Part shown: in pieces, positions 33,390 to 43,432 of the stretch
Position numbering within the stretch: the stretch's first letter is position 1
How the letters are laid out: every line of letters starts with the position of its first letter
Assembly (NCBI RefSeq): GCF_002021565.1
Contig: NZ_MSZX01000024.1
Span: 27-63,586 of the forward strand
Origin: Paenibacillus selenitireducens
Lineage (GTDB): Bacteria > Bacillota > Bacilli > Paenibacillales > Paenibacillaceae
Direction: 5' to 3'
Length of the DNA: 63,560 bases
Translations under genes and position numbers: made by a program
The notes under the pieces: model-generated
Databases searched by the model: none
What the model was told of the DNA's origin: nothing
What the model saw: only the letters and a program-made list of their open reading frames with translations

Positions 33390-33544
33390 CTCTCTCACCT
33401 CCAAGTCCATCCATAACGGTATATGACCAACCACATAACAATGCCTGTTTGTTTGTTCCTGTATATAAAAAGTATTCTAACGAACGCGACGGCACTTTTT
33501 CTACTTCCCAAAATGAGACAAATGTCCGGCGCCCGTCCATTGAG

Positions 33545-33630
33545 CTAAACGGGACACGATAGTTGAATTGAATTTAGGCTGCCATATGGTGGCCTTTTTC
33601 AACTAAAGGGCAGTATTACGCAACAACTTC
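33545..33630 (+). repeat. Hairpin-plus-tail repeats (copies 11 and 12)
   Basis: Tail variant AACGGGACACGATAGTTGAA (33548), then stem GGCTGCC...GGTGGCC, TTTTTC and a second tail variant AACTAAAGGGCAGTATTACG (33600). 33390-33544 and 33631-33750 hold nothing else I can support. Confidence 0.5.
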
Positions 33631-33749
33631 TTATCATTCTACGTATAATTGTAAATGTTGGTTAGAAAGGGAAGGGAATCTTGCTAATGGTATCAAACCT
33701 GTTCAATGACTATAGTTCGAACGAAAGAGTCACAGGAGGTGTGTTCCGA

Positions 33750-34148
33750 TAGACAAGTATTCGCAAACTCAAAAATCCGCGGCAGGTTGCGGACGACTTG
33801 CTTACACGCTTCGGCCTGACGGACGCCGCCGATCGCAGGGCGTCTACTTATTCTGGCGGTATGCGCCGCAGGCTCGACATCGCCTTGAGCCTTGTGGGAA
33901 AACCGCAAATCATTTTCCTCGACGATCCAACCACTGGGCTTGATCCCGAGGCACGTATCGAGGTTTGGAAAATTGTCAAGGAGCTTGCCGACCGAATCGC
34001 CATTTTGCACGAGGGCAGGATTATCGCCAACGGTACGCTCGCGGAGCTGAAAAAGCTGTTCCCATCCGCAAAAGTGGAGTATGTTGAAAAACAGCCGAAA
34101 TTAGAGGAGATATTCCTCTCAATCGTCGGCAAAAAGGAGGGGAAGTAA
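33750..34148 (+). pseudogene. DrrA-type ABC ATPase, truncated and internally deleted
   Basis: The frame resembles the C-terminal two thirds of a DrrA drug-export ATPase: [17 protein letters not shown], signature [17 protein letters not shown], Walker [15 protein letters not shown]. The N-terminus with Walker A is missing. After IVKELA the sequence jumps straight to [15 protein letters not shown]; the about 20 residues that normally carry the H-loop (TTQYLDEAEQL in the family) are gone in frame. Without Walker A and H-loop it cannot be a working ATPase. It ends one base before the intact permease. Confidence 0.8.
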
Positions 34149-34916
34149 ATGGAGGCGGCAAAGAAACACTTTTTTAGCGATTTGGGCGTTATGCTTGGAC
34201 GTTCCATGCGCCATATTTCTCGCAGCATGGACACCATCGTCACGGTCACCATCATGCCGATCGCGATGATGTTGCTGTTCGTCTATGTGTTCGGCGGTGC
34301 CATTCAAACCGGAACGGATAACTACGTGAATTACCTGTTACCTGGAATATTACTGATTGCAATTGCCAGTGGTATATCCTACACGGCTTTCCGCCTGTTT
34401 ACGGATGTGCAGCGGGGCATATTCGAGCGGTTTCACACCATGCCGATTTCACGTTCCACCTTACTGTGGGGGCATGTGCTGACCTCGCTGGTATCCAACG
34501 CCATATCGGTTGTCGTTATCATTCTCGTAGCGTTGATTATGGGCTTTCGTTCCTCGGCCGGGATACTTGACTGGCTTGCAGTAGCCGGCATACTCATGCT
34601 GTTTACGTTAGCTTTAACCTGGGTTGCTGCTATTGCAGGATTGTCGGCAAAATCGGTGGATGGCGCAAGCGCCTTCTCCTACCCGATCATCTTCCTGCCG
34701 TTTATCAGTTCGGCGTTTGTGCCGACCGAGTCGATGCCGTCGGTCGTTCGCGCCTTTGCCGAAAACCAGCCGGTGACCTCGATCGTGGAAGCTATTCGTG
34801 CGCTACTGTCAGGTCAACCAGTGGGCAATGATATATGGGTTGCTCTTGCGTGGTGCGTCGGGATTTTGCTCGTAGCCTATTTCTTTGCGATGAGGGTGTA
34901 TAAAAAGCGGGTGTGA
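34149..34916 (+). CDS. DrrB-type ABC-2 permease
   Basis: 255 aa with six membrane segments and the ABC-2 layout; GTDNYVNYLLPGILLIAIASG and FRLFTDVQRGIFERFHTMPISRSTLLWGHVL are typical DrrB blocks, and LPFISSAFVPTESMP precedes the last helices. Intact, with GGAGG overlapping the ATPase stop. It would pair with the DrrA-type ATPase upstream to export a lipophilic drug, but that ATPase is broken, so the permease is probably orphaned or borrows another ATPase. Confidence 0.88.
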   Translation: MEAAKKHFFSDLGVMLGRSMRHISRSMDTIVTVTIMPIAMMLLFVYVFGGAIQTGTDNYVNYLLPGILLIAIASGISYTAFRLFTDVQRGIFERFHTMPISRSTLLWGHVLTSLVSNAISVVVIILVALIMGFRSSAGILDWLAVAGILMLFTLALTWVAAIAGLSAKSVDGASAFSYPIIFLPFISSAFVPTESMPSVVRAFAENQPVTSIVEAIRALLSGQPVGNDIWVALAWCVGILLVAYFFAMRVYKKRV

Positions 34917-35033
34917 TGTAGTTATAGAAGGAAGCAGCAGTCTGGAACTCTATTTTCACGTTAGCTGCTGCTACATTCTATTTCAATGATACGGCATTGT
35001 AATCGATATTCCGATCGCCCCTATCCAGGAGAA

Positions 35034-35903
<870 letters not shown>

Positions 35904-36056
35904 TTATTAGAATGTCATCTTTATTATGCACCGGGTGAAAAAGAAATCGTTATCCCATTCGTGCCAAATGTTTGCCTAATCCTCTCACTACCTCTTATGA
36001 AACAATCAAATATAGGCTATAATCGAACTATAAAAATGACGTTGTGGGAGGGGCCA

Positions 36057-36950
36057 ATGTCTGAAATAATCAGTAAGCAGCAAAACGAACTTGCTAAAAT
36101 TATTCAACGTTATGTAAGAAACGATGGTGTTCACGCAACCGACATTCCGTCATTATTTTTCATTCGTGACTCTAATGCATCCGTGCCTCGTCACGGCGTT
36201 TATAAACCTTCCTTCTGCATTGTGGTTCAAGGGGCGAAAGAGGTCTGGCTGGGAAAGGAACGCTTCATATACAATCCTTCAGACTACCTAATTGCATCCG
36301 TCAATTTGCCGGTAACTGCTCAGGTCACCGAAGCTTCTCCTAACGTTCCGTATTTGGGTTTTAAACTTGAATTCACGGCTAATCAAATTCTGGACGTTTT
36401 ACGTGATTCTGAGATCCGAGTAGGGCCGAAAGATAATGCAAAGCGAGGTATGTTTGTTAGCCGGTTGGAGCCGGAGTTATTGGATGCGGTTATCAGATTA
36501 GCTCGTTTGTTGGATACCCCGAAGGATATACCTATACTCTCACCGCTATTTACGAAGGAAATTTTGTATAGAGTTCTGCAAGGTCAGCATGGGGTAAGGC
36601 TTGAACAAATTGCAATAGAGGGTAGCTCAGCCCATCAAATAAAGGACGTTATCGAACATATCACCAATAATTATAATAAGTCACTACGGGTTGAGGAGCT
36701 TGCGGAAAAAGTGAATATGAGTGTCTCGTCACTACATAGGCACTTCAAAGAGGTAACCGCTATGAGTCCTATTCAATTCCAAAAAGAATTGAGGCTTCAA
36801 GAAGCTCGTCGCCTATTATTAACCGAATCAGCAGATGCCACTGATGTGGCGTTTAGGGTAGGTTATGAAAGCCCATCGCAATTCAGCCGTGAGTATTCCC
36901 GAATGTATGGCTTTCCACCTAAACAAGATATGAAGCGTCTAAAAGCGTAA
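36057..36950 (+). CDS. AraC-family regulator (AraC_N type, YqhC-like)
   Basis: 297 aa from ATG 36057, after GGGAGGGG. Residues 10-165 match the AraC_N (PF06719) sensor: DIPSLFFIRDSNASVPRHGV, YKPSFCIVVQGAKEVWLG, FIYNPSDYLIASVNLPV. Residues 190-295 hold two helix-turn-helix motifs (SLRVEELAEKVNMSVSSLHRHFKEV; DATDVAFRVGYESPSQFSREYSRMYG). It has a Cys at SFCIV, the position often noted in aldehyde-sensing members, though I cannot tell if it is functional. Divergent from the aldo/keto reductase, which it likely controls. Confidence 0.9.
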   Translation: MSEIISKQQNELAKIIQRYVRNDGVHATDIPSLFFIRDSNASVPRHGVYKPSFCIVVQGAKEVWLGKERFIYNPSDYLIASVNLPVTAQVTEASPNVPYLGFKLEFTANQILDVLRDSEIRVGPKDNAKRGMFVSRLEPELLDAVIRLARLLDTPKDIPILSPLFTKEILYRVLQGQHGVRLEQIAIEGSSAHQIKDVIEHITNNYNKSLRVEELAEKVNMSVSSLHRHFKEVTAMSPIQFQKELRLQEARRLLLTESADATDVAFRVGYESPSQFSREYSRMYGFPPKQDMKRLKA

Positions 36951-37051
36951 AAGATTCTATATGAAACAACTAAAGCCTAAAAGTGTGTTCCCTGACTGTA
37001 ATAATACAGTCGTCTGACCAATCATGGCCCATCCTCAGCCTAAAGTCGTAG

Positions 37052-37081
37052 AAAAACTCAACCCAAAGGTTGAGTTTTTTG
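37052..37081. terminator. Bidirectional terminator
   Basis: AAAAACTCAACC/GGTTGAGTTTTT with a 4-base loop, A-run on one side and T-run on the other. Confidence 0.85.
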
Positions 37082-37201
37082 TGCTATAAGTTGAGTCTTT
37101 ATACTGACGAAACAAGATTTGAAGCAAGGTAATATAGAGTGGGAAAAGTTGGGATTTATATTTAGCTCTTCGTTAAAAACTCTAATAGGAGGTAGCCTTA
37201 T

Positions 37202-38941
37202 ATGAATGAACAGTCTAATTGGATTCATGCAGGAAATTTGGAAGCGCTTAAGCAAGAAGGAGTCAAGGTAGTAAAAGGCGGTATTGCCGTTTTTTATCAT
37301 GAGAACACGGTTTATGCTGTAGATAATCGTTGTCCGCATTTGGGATTTCCACTACACATGGGCAGTTTGTGCGAAGGAATTCTAACTTGTCACTGGCATC
37401 ATGCTCGGTTTGATGTTTGCAGCGGCGGAACCTTAGATCCTTGGGCAGACGATGTCCCTGTTTATGAAGTGAAGCTTGAAGACGGAGAGGTATGGGTCAA
37501 TCAGCAGAAGCAATCGAATGATATCGAAAAATATAAGAAGCGGTTGAAGGAAGGTTTAGAGCAGAATATTGGGATTGTTATTGCGAAGTCTGTTGTCGGC
37601 TTAGTGGAAGCAAATGTGCCGGAAGCGGATATTGCACGGGTTGGAATTGAATTCGGCACGACATATGGAAGCGGGTGGAATTCAGGATTAACAATACTTA
37701 CAGCCATGACACGCACACTACCCAAACTTGATAAGCCAGGTAAAATTCTAGCCCTGTACCAAGGTTTGCTGCATACAGCGCGGAGCAGTTCGGGTAGGGG
37801 ACAGAGGCATTTATTAAGCCCGCTGCCTTCGGAAGACGTGTCAATATCAAGACTAATTGAATGGTATCGAAACTGCATAGAAGTTAGAGATACGCAGGGA
37901 GCTGAGCGTATTCTTTTAACTGCGATCCGTAATGGTGCATCGGAGGATCAATTGGCAGAAATGATGCTTATGGCTGTGACAGATCATTTTTACCTTGATG
38001 GTGGACATACATTTGATTTCCATAACAAAGCATTTGAAGCCCTTCAATATGTGAATCATGATATGAAGAATAAAGTGCTTTCTTCGCTCGTTCCAATGCT
38101 TGGAGCTCCAACTCGCAGTGAGGAATTGCATCAGTGGCAAGCACCTATTGATCTTGTAGCACCTCTAGAAGATGCGTTTGCTAAATTATCACAAAGTCCT
38201 TCAGTTGACCATCGACAATTAACTGCGGATGAGGAAGATCAGATCATTCAACTGCTCTTAAGTGATAAACCACTTGAGACAACCCAGCTATTGACCCGCA
38301 TTATGATTAGCGGAGGGCATCCGGCGCATATCGCTCAGCTCGTTACATTAGCGGCCGGGGAACGAATTGTCCGGTTCCATACGCAGAATGACTTTAGAGA
38401 TTGGATTGCCGTTCTTCACACGTTCACTTACGCTCATGCTGTACACGAGAGGCTGCGTCATTCCACAAATCCATTACTGATTCGTGCTATATATCACGGA
38501 GCAATGAGTATTTATTTGGACCGGTTTCTTAATGTGCCTGCTGCTTCTCGCCCTAAGAATGCTAAGCTCATCGATACTGCTCAGCCTGAGAAATTGTTAG
38601 ATGTGATGGATCAACGTCAAAATGTTAATGAAGCAGCCCGCTTTGTTGTTGGCTACCTTCATAATCAAGGCAATCCAAAGGAACTTATCAACCAATTAGG
38701 CCATGCATTATTGAGAGAAGACGCTGATTTCCACACCTTTCAAATGTATGAAGCGGCTATTGCTGAATACGACACCTGGGATTTAAGGACCGATGAATTT
38801 GCAGAACGAGCACGAGAAACGATGCTACTCGCACTAACCCGCTATTTGGCGGCACATGCTCCAACGGCTAGAGAACTGTCGCATACGGCTCAAATCGCTT
38901 CGCGTTTGCATCGAGGAGAAAGATTATTTGAAGAGGAATAA
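37202..38941 (+). CDS. Rieske [2Fe-2S] domain fused to a large helical domain
   Basis: 579 aa, AGGAGG before ATG 37202. Residues 5-105 are a complete Rieske domain with both cluster motifs, C44-P-H46 and C63-H-W-H66, as in soluble ferredoxin-type Rieske proteins. The remaining about 470 residues are helical and match no domain I know; conserved-looking motifs are VGLVEANVPEADIARVGIEF, TDHFYLDGGHTFDFHNKAFE (several His/Asp) and ISGGHPAHIAQLVTLAAG. There is no signal peptide. The gene stands alone between terminators. A cytosolic oxidoreductase or redox-sensing enzyme is possible; the His/Asp-rich block could bind metal. No oxygenase catalytic domain (2-His-1-carboxylate of the classic type) is evident. 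Confidence 0.8.
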   Translation: MNEQSNWIHAGNLEALKQEGVKVVKGGIAVFYHENTVYAVDNRCPHLGFPLHMGSLCEGILTCHWHHARFDVCSGGTLDPWADDVPVYEVKLEDGEVWVNQQKQSNDIEKYKKRLKEGLEQNIGIVIAKSVVGLVEANVPEADIARVGIEFGTTYGSGWNSGLTILTAMTRTLPKLDKPGKILALYQGLLHTARSSSGRGQRHLLSPLPSEDVSISRLIEWYRNCIEVRDTQGAERILLTAIRNGASEDQLAEMMLMAVTDHFYLDGGHTFDFHNKAFEALQYVNHDMKNKVLSSLVPMLGAPTRSEELHQWQAPIDLVAPLEDAFAKLSQSPSVDHRQLTADEEDQIIQLLLSDKPLETTQLLTRIMISGGHPAHIAQLVTLAAGERIVRFHTQNDFRDWIAVLHTFTYAHAVHERLRHSTNPLLIRAIYHGAMSIYLDRFLNVPAASRPKNAKLIDTAQPEKLLDVMDQRQNVNEAARFVVGYLHNQGNPKELINQLGHALLREDADFHTFQMYEAAIAEYDTWDLRTDEFAERARETMLLALTRYLAAHAPTARELSHTAQIASRLHRGERLFEEE

Positions 38942-38990
38942 TGTAATTAAATGATTCACGAACATTTAATTTATGGAATAATACGTTGCG

Positions 38991-39026
38991 TGCCCATCCG
39001 GTCGAAATGTCTGCGATGGGCATTGT
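38991..39026 (+). terminator. Hairpin after the Rieske gene
   Basis: TGCCCATC/GATGGGCA stem with a 16-base loop, followed by TTGTTATGTT; weak T-run. Confidence 0.5.
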
Positions 39027-39231
39027 TATGTTCTCCTAAATCAGAACGCTCTTGCAATATTGACTATAGACTTCTCCCTAATAGTGTCACAGTCGTAAAA
39101 AGTCGTAATCTCCATTCTTACAAAAAAGTAAGAGAGAAGATTAAAATGGTTAGACTAGAGTCATTCAGTTACACAAAAATCTCGTCTATAATGCAGACAT
39201 AGATCATTTATAAAGGAGCAGGAGCAGTCAA

Positions 39232-39918
39232 ATGAAGAGATTGATAGTTTTTGTATTGGTTATCGCTATTTTTGCAGGGATAGGATTTGGAGTAAAACGT
39301 TTTGTAGAAGGACCGTCGCAACCCGTCAATGGAATTGTAGTAATCGGCTCAGAACAAGATGTGAATAAAGTCAAGCAGTTGTATAAAGATAACACGAAAC
39401 AAATGATCGACTACAAATTGAAATTGGTTACAACGAAAAAAACGGATCAACAATTTGATACCCGATCTATCAAGTATTCGGTTGTTAATCGACTCACAGC
39501 TGAACAATTTGTTAAGAAGGGGATTATCAGAGCTAGAAAAGATCCTGATAGCACGTCCATTATTTCAGAGCCCGTTACCAGCATCAAAGAACTATCTACG
39601 GATCAAAATTTGTACTTCTCTTCAAGTGATGCAGATATGAAGAATGAGCAAATCGATTTAAACGGTCAGATGGTATCCGTTCAGTATGTTAAACATCAGG
39701 CATGGATCGGGTATATACCAAGAATGGATCTTGTGATTGTTGACGACCAAACGTACAACAAATTAACTGAGGCAGAGTCAGAGATCTCATTGATCCATTT
39801 TCAATCAGGAAGTTTTGATTATAAAAATAAAGAAAAGTTGAACGAGGTTTTAAACAAAATCAGGAGCGTCTATGCAAATAGCGAAGATAAAGTAAATTTT
39901 GTTGATGTACAAGATTAA
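39232..39918 (+). CDS. Membrane-anchored protein heading an ABC/two-component operon
   Basis: 228 aa; AAAGGAGC precedes ATG 39232. Residues 4-22 are a single hydrophobic anchor (LIVFVLVIAIFAGIGFGV) without a lipobox Cys; the rest is extracytoplasmic, mixed alpha/beta (GIVVIGSEQDVNKVKQLYKD, QHAWIGYIP-like stretch). It resembles proteins that sit next to FtsX-type transporters in the B. cereus group (annotated as BA_5634-type lipoproteins), from memory. The operon continues with ABC ATPase, FtsX-like permease, response regulator and kinase. It may be a substrate-capture or sensing component. Confidence 0.75.
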   Translation: MKRLIVFVLVIAIFAGIGFGVKRFVEGPSQPVNGIVVIGSEQDVNKVKQLYKDNTKQMIDYKLKLVTTKKTDQQFDTRSIKYSVVNRLTAEQFVKKGIIRARKDPDSTSIISEPVTSIKELSTDQNLYFSSSDADMKNEQIDLNGQMVSVQYVKHQAWIGYIPRMDLVIVDDQTYNKLTEAESEISLIHFQSGSFDYKNKEKLNEVLNKIRSVYANSEDKVNFVDVQD

Positions 39919-39959
39919 GTTTAAGAGATCAATCCTTAAGCGATGAAAGGGAGAGCAGC

Positions 39960-40667
39960 ATGGAAATTGTACGTATGAAACATGTAGTAAAAAGTTATGG
40001 CGAAGGCAATAGCAGGGTAGAGGCGCTAAAAGGGATTAATCTTTCGATACAGCAAGGGGAGTTTGTCTCCATCGTAGGGGTATCTGGCTCTGGAAAAAGT
40101 ACGCTGCTGCACATTTTAGGAGGGTTGGATCGGCCAAGTTCAGGACAAGTATGTATTGGGGACAACAATATTTATGATTATACAGACGATGAACTCTCGA
40201 TATTTAGAAGAAGAAAAGTTGGGTTTATCTTTCAATTTTTTAATTTGATTCCGGTATTGAATGTTCAGGAAAATATCGCTTTGCCTACATTATTGGATGA
40301 TGAACCGATAGATATGACCTATCTGGATGAAATTATTGAAATTTTGGGGCTTCAAGAACGGAGGAATCACTTGCCTTCCGAATTATCTGGTGGACAGCAG
40401 CAGCGTGTCTCCATTGGCAGAGCGCTAATCAATCGGCCGCATTTGATTTTAGCTGATGAGCCCACAGGTAATTTGGATACACGAAATACGAAGGAAGTTA
40501 TGGACTTATTAAGATTAACGGCCCGAAAATACAATCAAACCATTGTATTGATTACGCACGATCTAACGATTGCATCAGCTTCTGACCGGATCATCACAAT
40601 AGAAGACGGTAATATCATTTCAGATCAACGGCTAGTTGCGAATAAGCATAAGGCTGGAGGAGAATAA
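39960..40667 (+). CDS. ABC ATPase, MacB/LolD/BceA type
   Basis: 235 aa. Walker A GVSGSGKST (about 40-48), Q-loop FIFQFFNLIP, signature LSGGQQQRVSIGRAL, Walker B LILADEPTGNLD, H-loop LITHD. The GNLDT and 'FQFFNLIPVLNVQENI' features place it among ATPases of type VII (mechanotransmission) exporters such as MacB, LolD and BceA. GGGAG precedes ATG 39960, and the FtsX-like permease starts 3 bp after its stop. Confidence 0.93.
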   Translation: MEIVRMKHVVKSYGEGNSRVEALKGINLSIQQGEFVSIVGVSGSGKSTLLHILGGLDRPSSGQVCIGDNNIYDYTDDELSIFRRRKVGFIFQFFNLIPVLNVQENIALPTLLDDEPIDMTYLDEIIEILGLQERRNHLPSELSGGQQQRVSIGRALINRPHLILADEPTGNLDTRNTKEVMDLLRLTARKYNQTIVLITHDLTIASASDRIITIEDGNIISDQRLVANKHKAGGE

Positions 40668-40669
40668 AG

Positions 40670-42649
40670 TTGATCAGCAGTTATAAGCAATTAAGCAGCA
40701 AGTATTTAAAGGGGAATATCAAGCGCACCATTTTAACCTTTGTTGGAATCGTACTCTCTGTAGCGTTAATTTCAACGATCGGCCTCTTTATGAAAGGATC
40801 ACAACTCGCTCAAATTGAAAATATCAAGAAGTTAAATGGGGCTTCTTTTCATGTAGGAATTTCAAACTATGATGAAACGATATTAAATAAAATCAGATAT
40901 AATCCCCAAATTGCATCGTTTGGATTGATGTCACAGGGCGACATCGTTCCAGTTGGGGACATTTCTGTGAAAATGAATTTCGCTGATCATCCCGCCATGG
41001 CGTTTTTAACTTACAGCCTTGCTGATGGCCATTTACCAGCCAATGAGGATGAAGCTGTTGTGGATTCATGGGCGCTTCCTTATATTAAAGACGATCTTCA
41101 GATCGGCGACTCATTTGAGTTGGATGGAAAGACATATAAACTGGTTGGTATATTAAATAATCGCGAGTTTACACAGAAAAATAAAGTGGGTCGATTATTA
41201 ACCTATAAAAGTGAATTTGCGATTGGCGAGGGCAGGATATTAGTCGAAATAAACGAAAAAGCGAACTTTAACGTGGTGTTAGAAGAACTAGAGTCACTAA
41301 CAGAAAACAAGAACATCGATATCAATAAACAATTGATCAACGTGTTGAAACCGGGTTCGAATCAATCGATTTTGGCCATGGTCATCATTGTCGTCAGTAT
41401 TGTGATCATCGCAACAGCAATTGTCATTTATAACGCTTTTCAAATCAGCGTCGTAGAGCGAATGAAACAATTCGGCTTGTTGAGAAGTATCGGTGCTACG
41501 CGAAAGCAAATTAGACAAATCGTCATGAGAGAAGCGGCAGTGCTGGCTGTCACCGCCATACCGATCGGGATTGTGTGCAGCATATTGGCTCTTACGGGCC
41601 TCCAATTCATATTTTTAATGTTATTAGAAGATGGTGCAGGAGTTTCGATATTCCATATCGATTGGAAGATTATATTGATCAGTGCGATCATTACCTTGAC
41701 GGCTGTTTTCGCTTCAAGTTATTATCCGGCTTTTTGTGCAGGCAGAATATCCCCCTTGCTAGCAATCAGCAGCAGGCTATCCATTAAAAAGGAAGCGATC
41801 AAACAACAAAAGAATACTGTACTGAAAAAGCCGCTATCTTTTCCTTTGCGTCTGGCCTTGAAAAATGTAAAAAGAAATAAAAACCGTTATTCAATTACCA
41901 TCTTATCCATTATTATAAGCAGTGTGTTGTTTATTACGTTCTCGTCTATCATGGATATTGCATTTGCATCAAAATATGTGGATGATTCATCCATGCAATC
42001 GGATTTAACGATCAATCTGCAACAAGACCCTAATGCTTCCGTCAATCGCCAGCAAATATCGAAGCTGTTGAAGTCACTTGAAAATGTATCAGACGTTCAG
42101 GAACAGGCCTCTAGCTTTCGCATTCATTTAAAAGATGCGAATCTAGCTAACGCGACCGTTGCGGACATGCAGCAGACCGTTGGAACCCAACACGATATTA
42201 CAATCGTCAATCATGTGGATGAGAATAAAAACAAGAAAGAGTCAGAGCTCGTAATTAAAGTTCTTGTATATGGTTTTATTACGGTCATTTCCTTGATTGG
42301 TAGTCTCAATATCCTTAACACGATTACGATCAGCATCATTACTAGACGAAAAGAACTGGCTGCGTTAAAATCAATAGGTATGTCACAACGAGCTTTGAAA
42401 AAAATGATTATCTACGAAGCGCTGATTTACGGTTTTTCGGGAAGTTTGCAAGGGATTTTCTTCGGTTGTATGCTTTCTTATATTATTTATTTAGCTGCTT
42501 CAGGTATCAGCACAATCGAATGGTCGATCCCTTATGGGGCTTGTTTAATAACGTTTGTTGCCGCTTTGTTCCTGAGTTATGTATCTGTTCTAATCCCGCT
42601 AAGAAAAATTCAAAAAGATAATATTATTGATGTGATCAGGGAACAATAA
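40670..42649 (+). CDS. FtsX/MacB-fold ABC permease
   Basis: 659 aa from TTG 40670, 8 bases after GGAGGAG. One N-terminal helix, an extracellular domain (about 45-240), three helices ending with the FtsX motif VVERMKQFGLLRSIGATRKQIRQIVMREA, a second half with another extracellular domain, and a second FtsX motif ITRRKELAALKSIGMSQRALKKMIIYEA. Two FtsX domains are expected for a self-sufficient permease. The partner ATPase is directly upstream, and a two-component system directly downstream. By analogy with Bce/Yxd modules it may give resistance to, or sense, antimicrobial peptides, although the large BceB-type loop position is not matched exactly. Confidence 0.9.
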   Translation: MISSYKQLSSKYLKGNIKRTILTFVGIVLSVALISTIGLFMKGSQLAQIENIKKLNGASFHVGISNYDETILNKIRYNPQIASFGLMSQGDIVPVGDISVKMNFADHPAMAFLTYSLADGHLPANEDEAVVDSWALPYIKDDLQIGDSFELDGKTYKLVGILNNREFTQKNKVGRLLTYKSEFAIGEGRILVEINEKANFNVVLEELESLTENKNIDINKQLINVLKPGSNQSILAMVIIVVSIVIIATAIVIYNAFQISVVERMKQFGLLRSIGATRKQIRQIVMREAAVLAVTAIPIGIVCSILALTGLQFIFLMLLEDGAGVSIFHIDWKIILISAIITLTAVFASSYYPAFCAGRISPLLAISSRLSIKKEAIKQQKNTVLKKPLSFPLRLALKNVKRNKNRYSITILSIIISSVLFITFSSIMDIAFASKYVDDSSMQSDLTINLQQDPNASVNRQQISKLLKSLENVSDVQEQASSFRIHLKDANLANATVADMQQTVGTQHDITIVNHVDENKNKKESELVIKVLVYGFITVISLIGSLNILNTITISIITRRKELAALKSIGMSQRALKKMIIYEALIYGFSGSLQGIFFGCMLSYIIYLAASGISTIEWSIPYGACLITFVAALFLSYVSVLIPLRKIQKDNIIDVIREQ

Positions 42650-42657
42650 TAACGCGT

Positions 42658-42686
42658 GCCCGGCTATTTTATAGTCGGGCTCTTCT
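42658..42686 (+). terminator. Hairpin between permease and response regulator
   Basis: GCCCGGCTA/TAGTCGGGC stem with a short T-rich loop, followed by TCTTCT. With a poor T-run it may only attenuate transcription into the two-component genes. Confidence 0.5.
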
Positions 42687-42736
42687 AGTTGGACGGTGAA
42701 CGACTGAAATGGTGCGAAGAGAAGGAGAGAACATCC

Positions 42737-43432
42737 TTGAATAAAATTTTGCTTGTTGAAGATGATGAGGCACTAGGCTTAGCCATCGAATTTTCTTTGA
42801 AAAATGAAGGCTATGAGGTGATTAGAGCAACAAGTGTAAAAGAAGCGAAATACCAGTTTGATCACAATACCTTTGATTTATCTATCCTAGATATCGGCCT
42901 TCCAGATGGAAACGGCTATGATTTATGTCTTCATTTCAAGAACCAAAACAATACATCGGTTATTTTCTTAACCGCGCTTGATGAAGAAGCAAATGTAGTC
43001 ATGGGATTGGATATTGGAGGGGACGATTATATCACGAAACCCTTTCGAGTCAAGGAACTTATGTCAAGAGTAAAAGTACAATTGCGCAAACAAGCGCACT
43101 TAGAAACTTCTTCAATGGTCTTAACCTCTGAGAATATCAAGCTCGATTTGAACTTAATTAAGTGTTACAAAAATCAAGAAAGCGTGCCACTAACGAATTT
43201 AGAATATAAGCTGCTGTTAACGTTCATGACGAACGCCCACAAAGCATTAAAAAGAGATGAACTCCTGCAGAAAATAACGAATGGTGATGATGCTTTCTTT
43301 GATGAAAACACGTTATCTGTATACATTAGGCGTTTACGAGACAAAGTGGAAGATGACCACAAAAACCCACAGCTTATCGTTACCTTAAGAGGATTGGGCT
43401 ATCGTTGGAGTAAGGATGTGTCCAGTGAATAA
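42737..43432 (+). CDS. OmpR-family response regulator
   Basis: 231 aa from TTG 42737, 8 bases after AAGGAGAG; the upstream ATG at 42689 has no site. Receiver: VEDDEALG acidic pair, phospho-acceptor in LSILDIGLPDGNGY, Thr in FLTALD, Lys in YITKPF. Winged helix from about 130 (LTNLEYKLLLTFMTNAHKALKRDELLQ ... VTLRGLGYRW). Overlaps the kinase start by 8 bp and probably regulates the upstream transporter operon. Confidence 0.92.
   Translation: MNKILLVEDDEALGLAIEFSLKNEGYEVIRATSVKEAKYQFDHNTFDLSILDIGLPDGNGYDLCLHFKNQNNTSVIFLTALDEEANVVMGLDIGGDDYITKPFRVKELMSRVKVQLRKQAHLETSSMVLTSENIKLDLNLIKCYKNQESVPLTNLEYKLLLTFMTNAHKALKRDELLQKITNGDDAFFDENTLSVYIRRLRDKVEDDHKNPQLIVTLRGLGYRWSKDVSSE

Noticed and set aside
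33688-33753. 21-codon ORF (MVSNLFNDYSSNERVTGGVF...) before the DrrA fragment
   Set aside because: Too short, no clear ribosome binding site; may be a chance frame at the truncation point.
38951-39202. 83-codon ORF after the Rieske gene
   Set aside because: Contains the terminator-like hairpin, has no ribosome binding site and no protein-like pattern.
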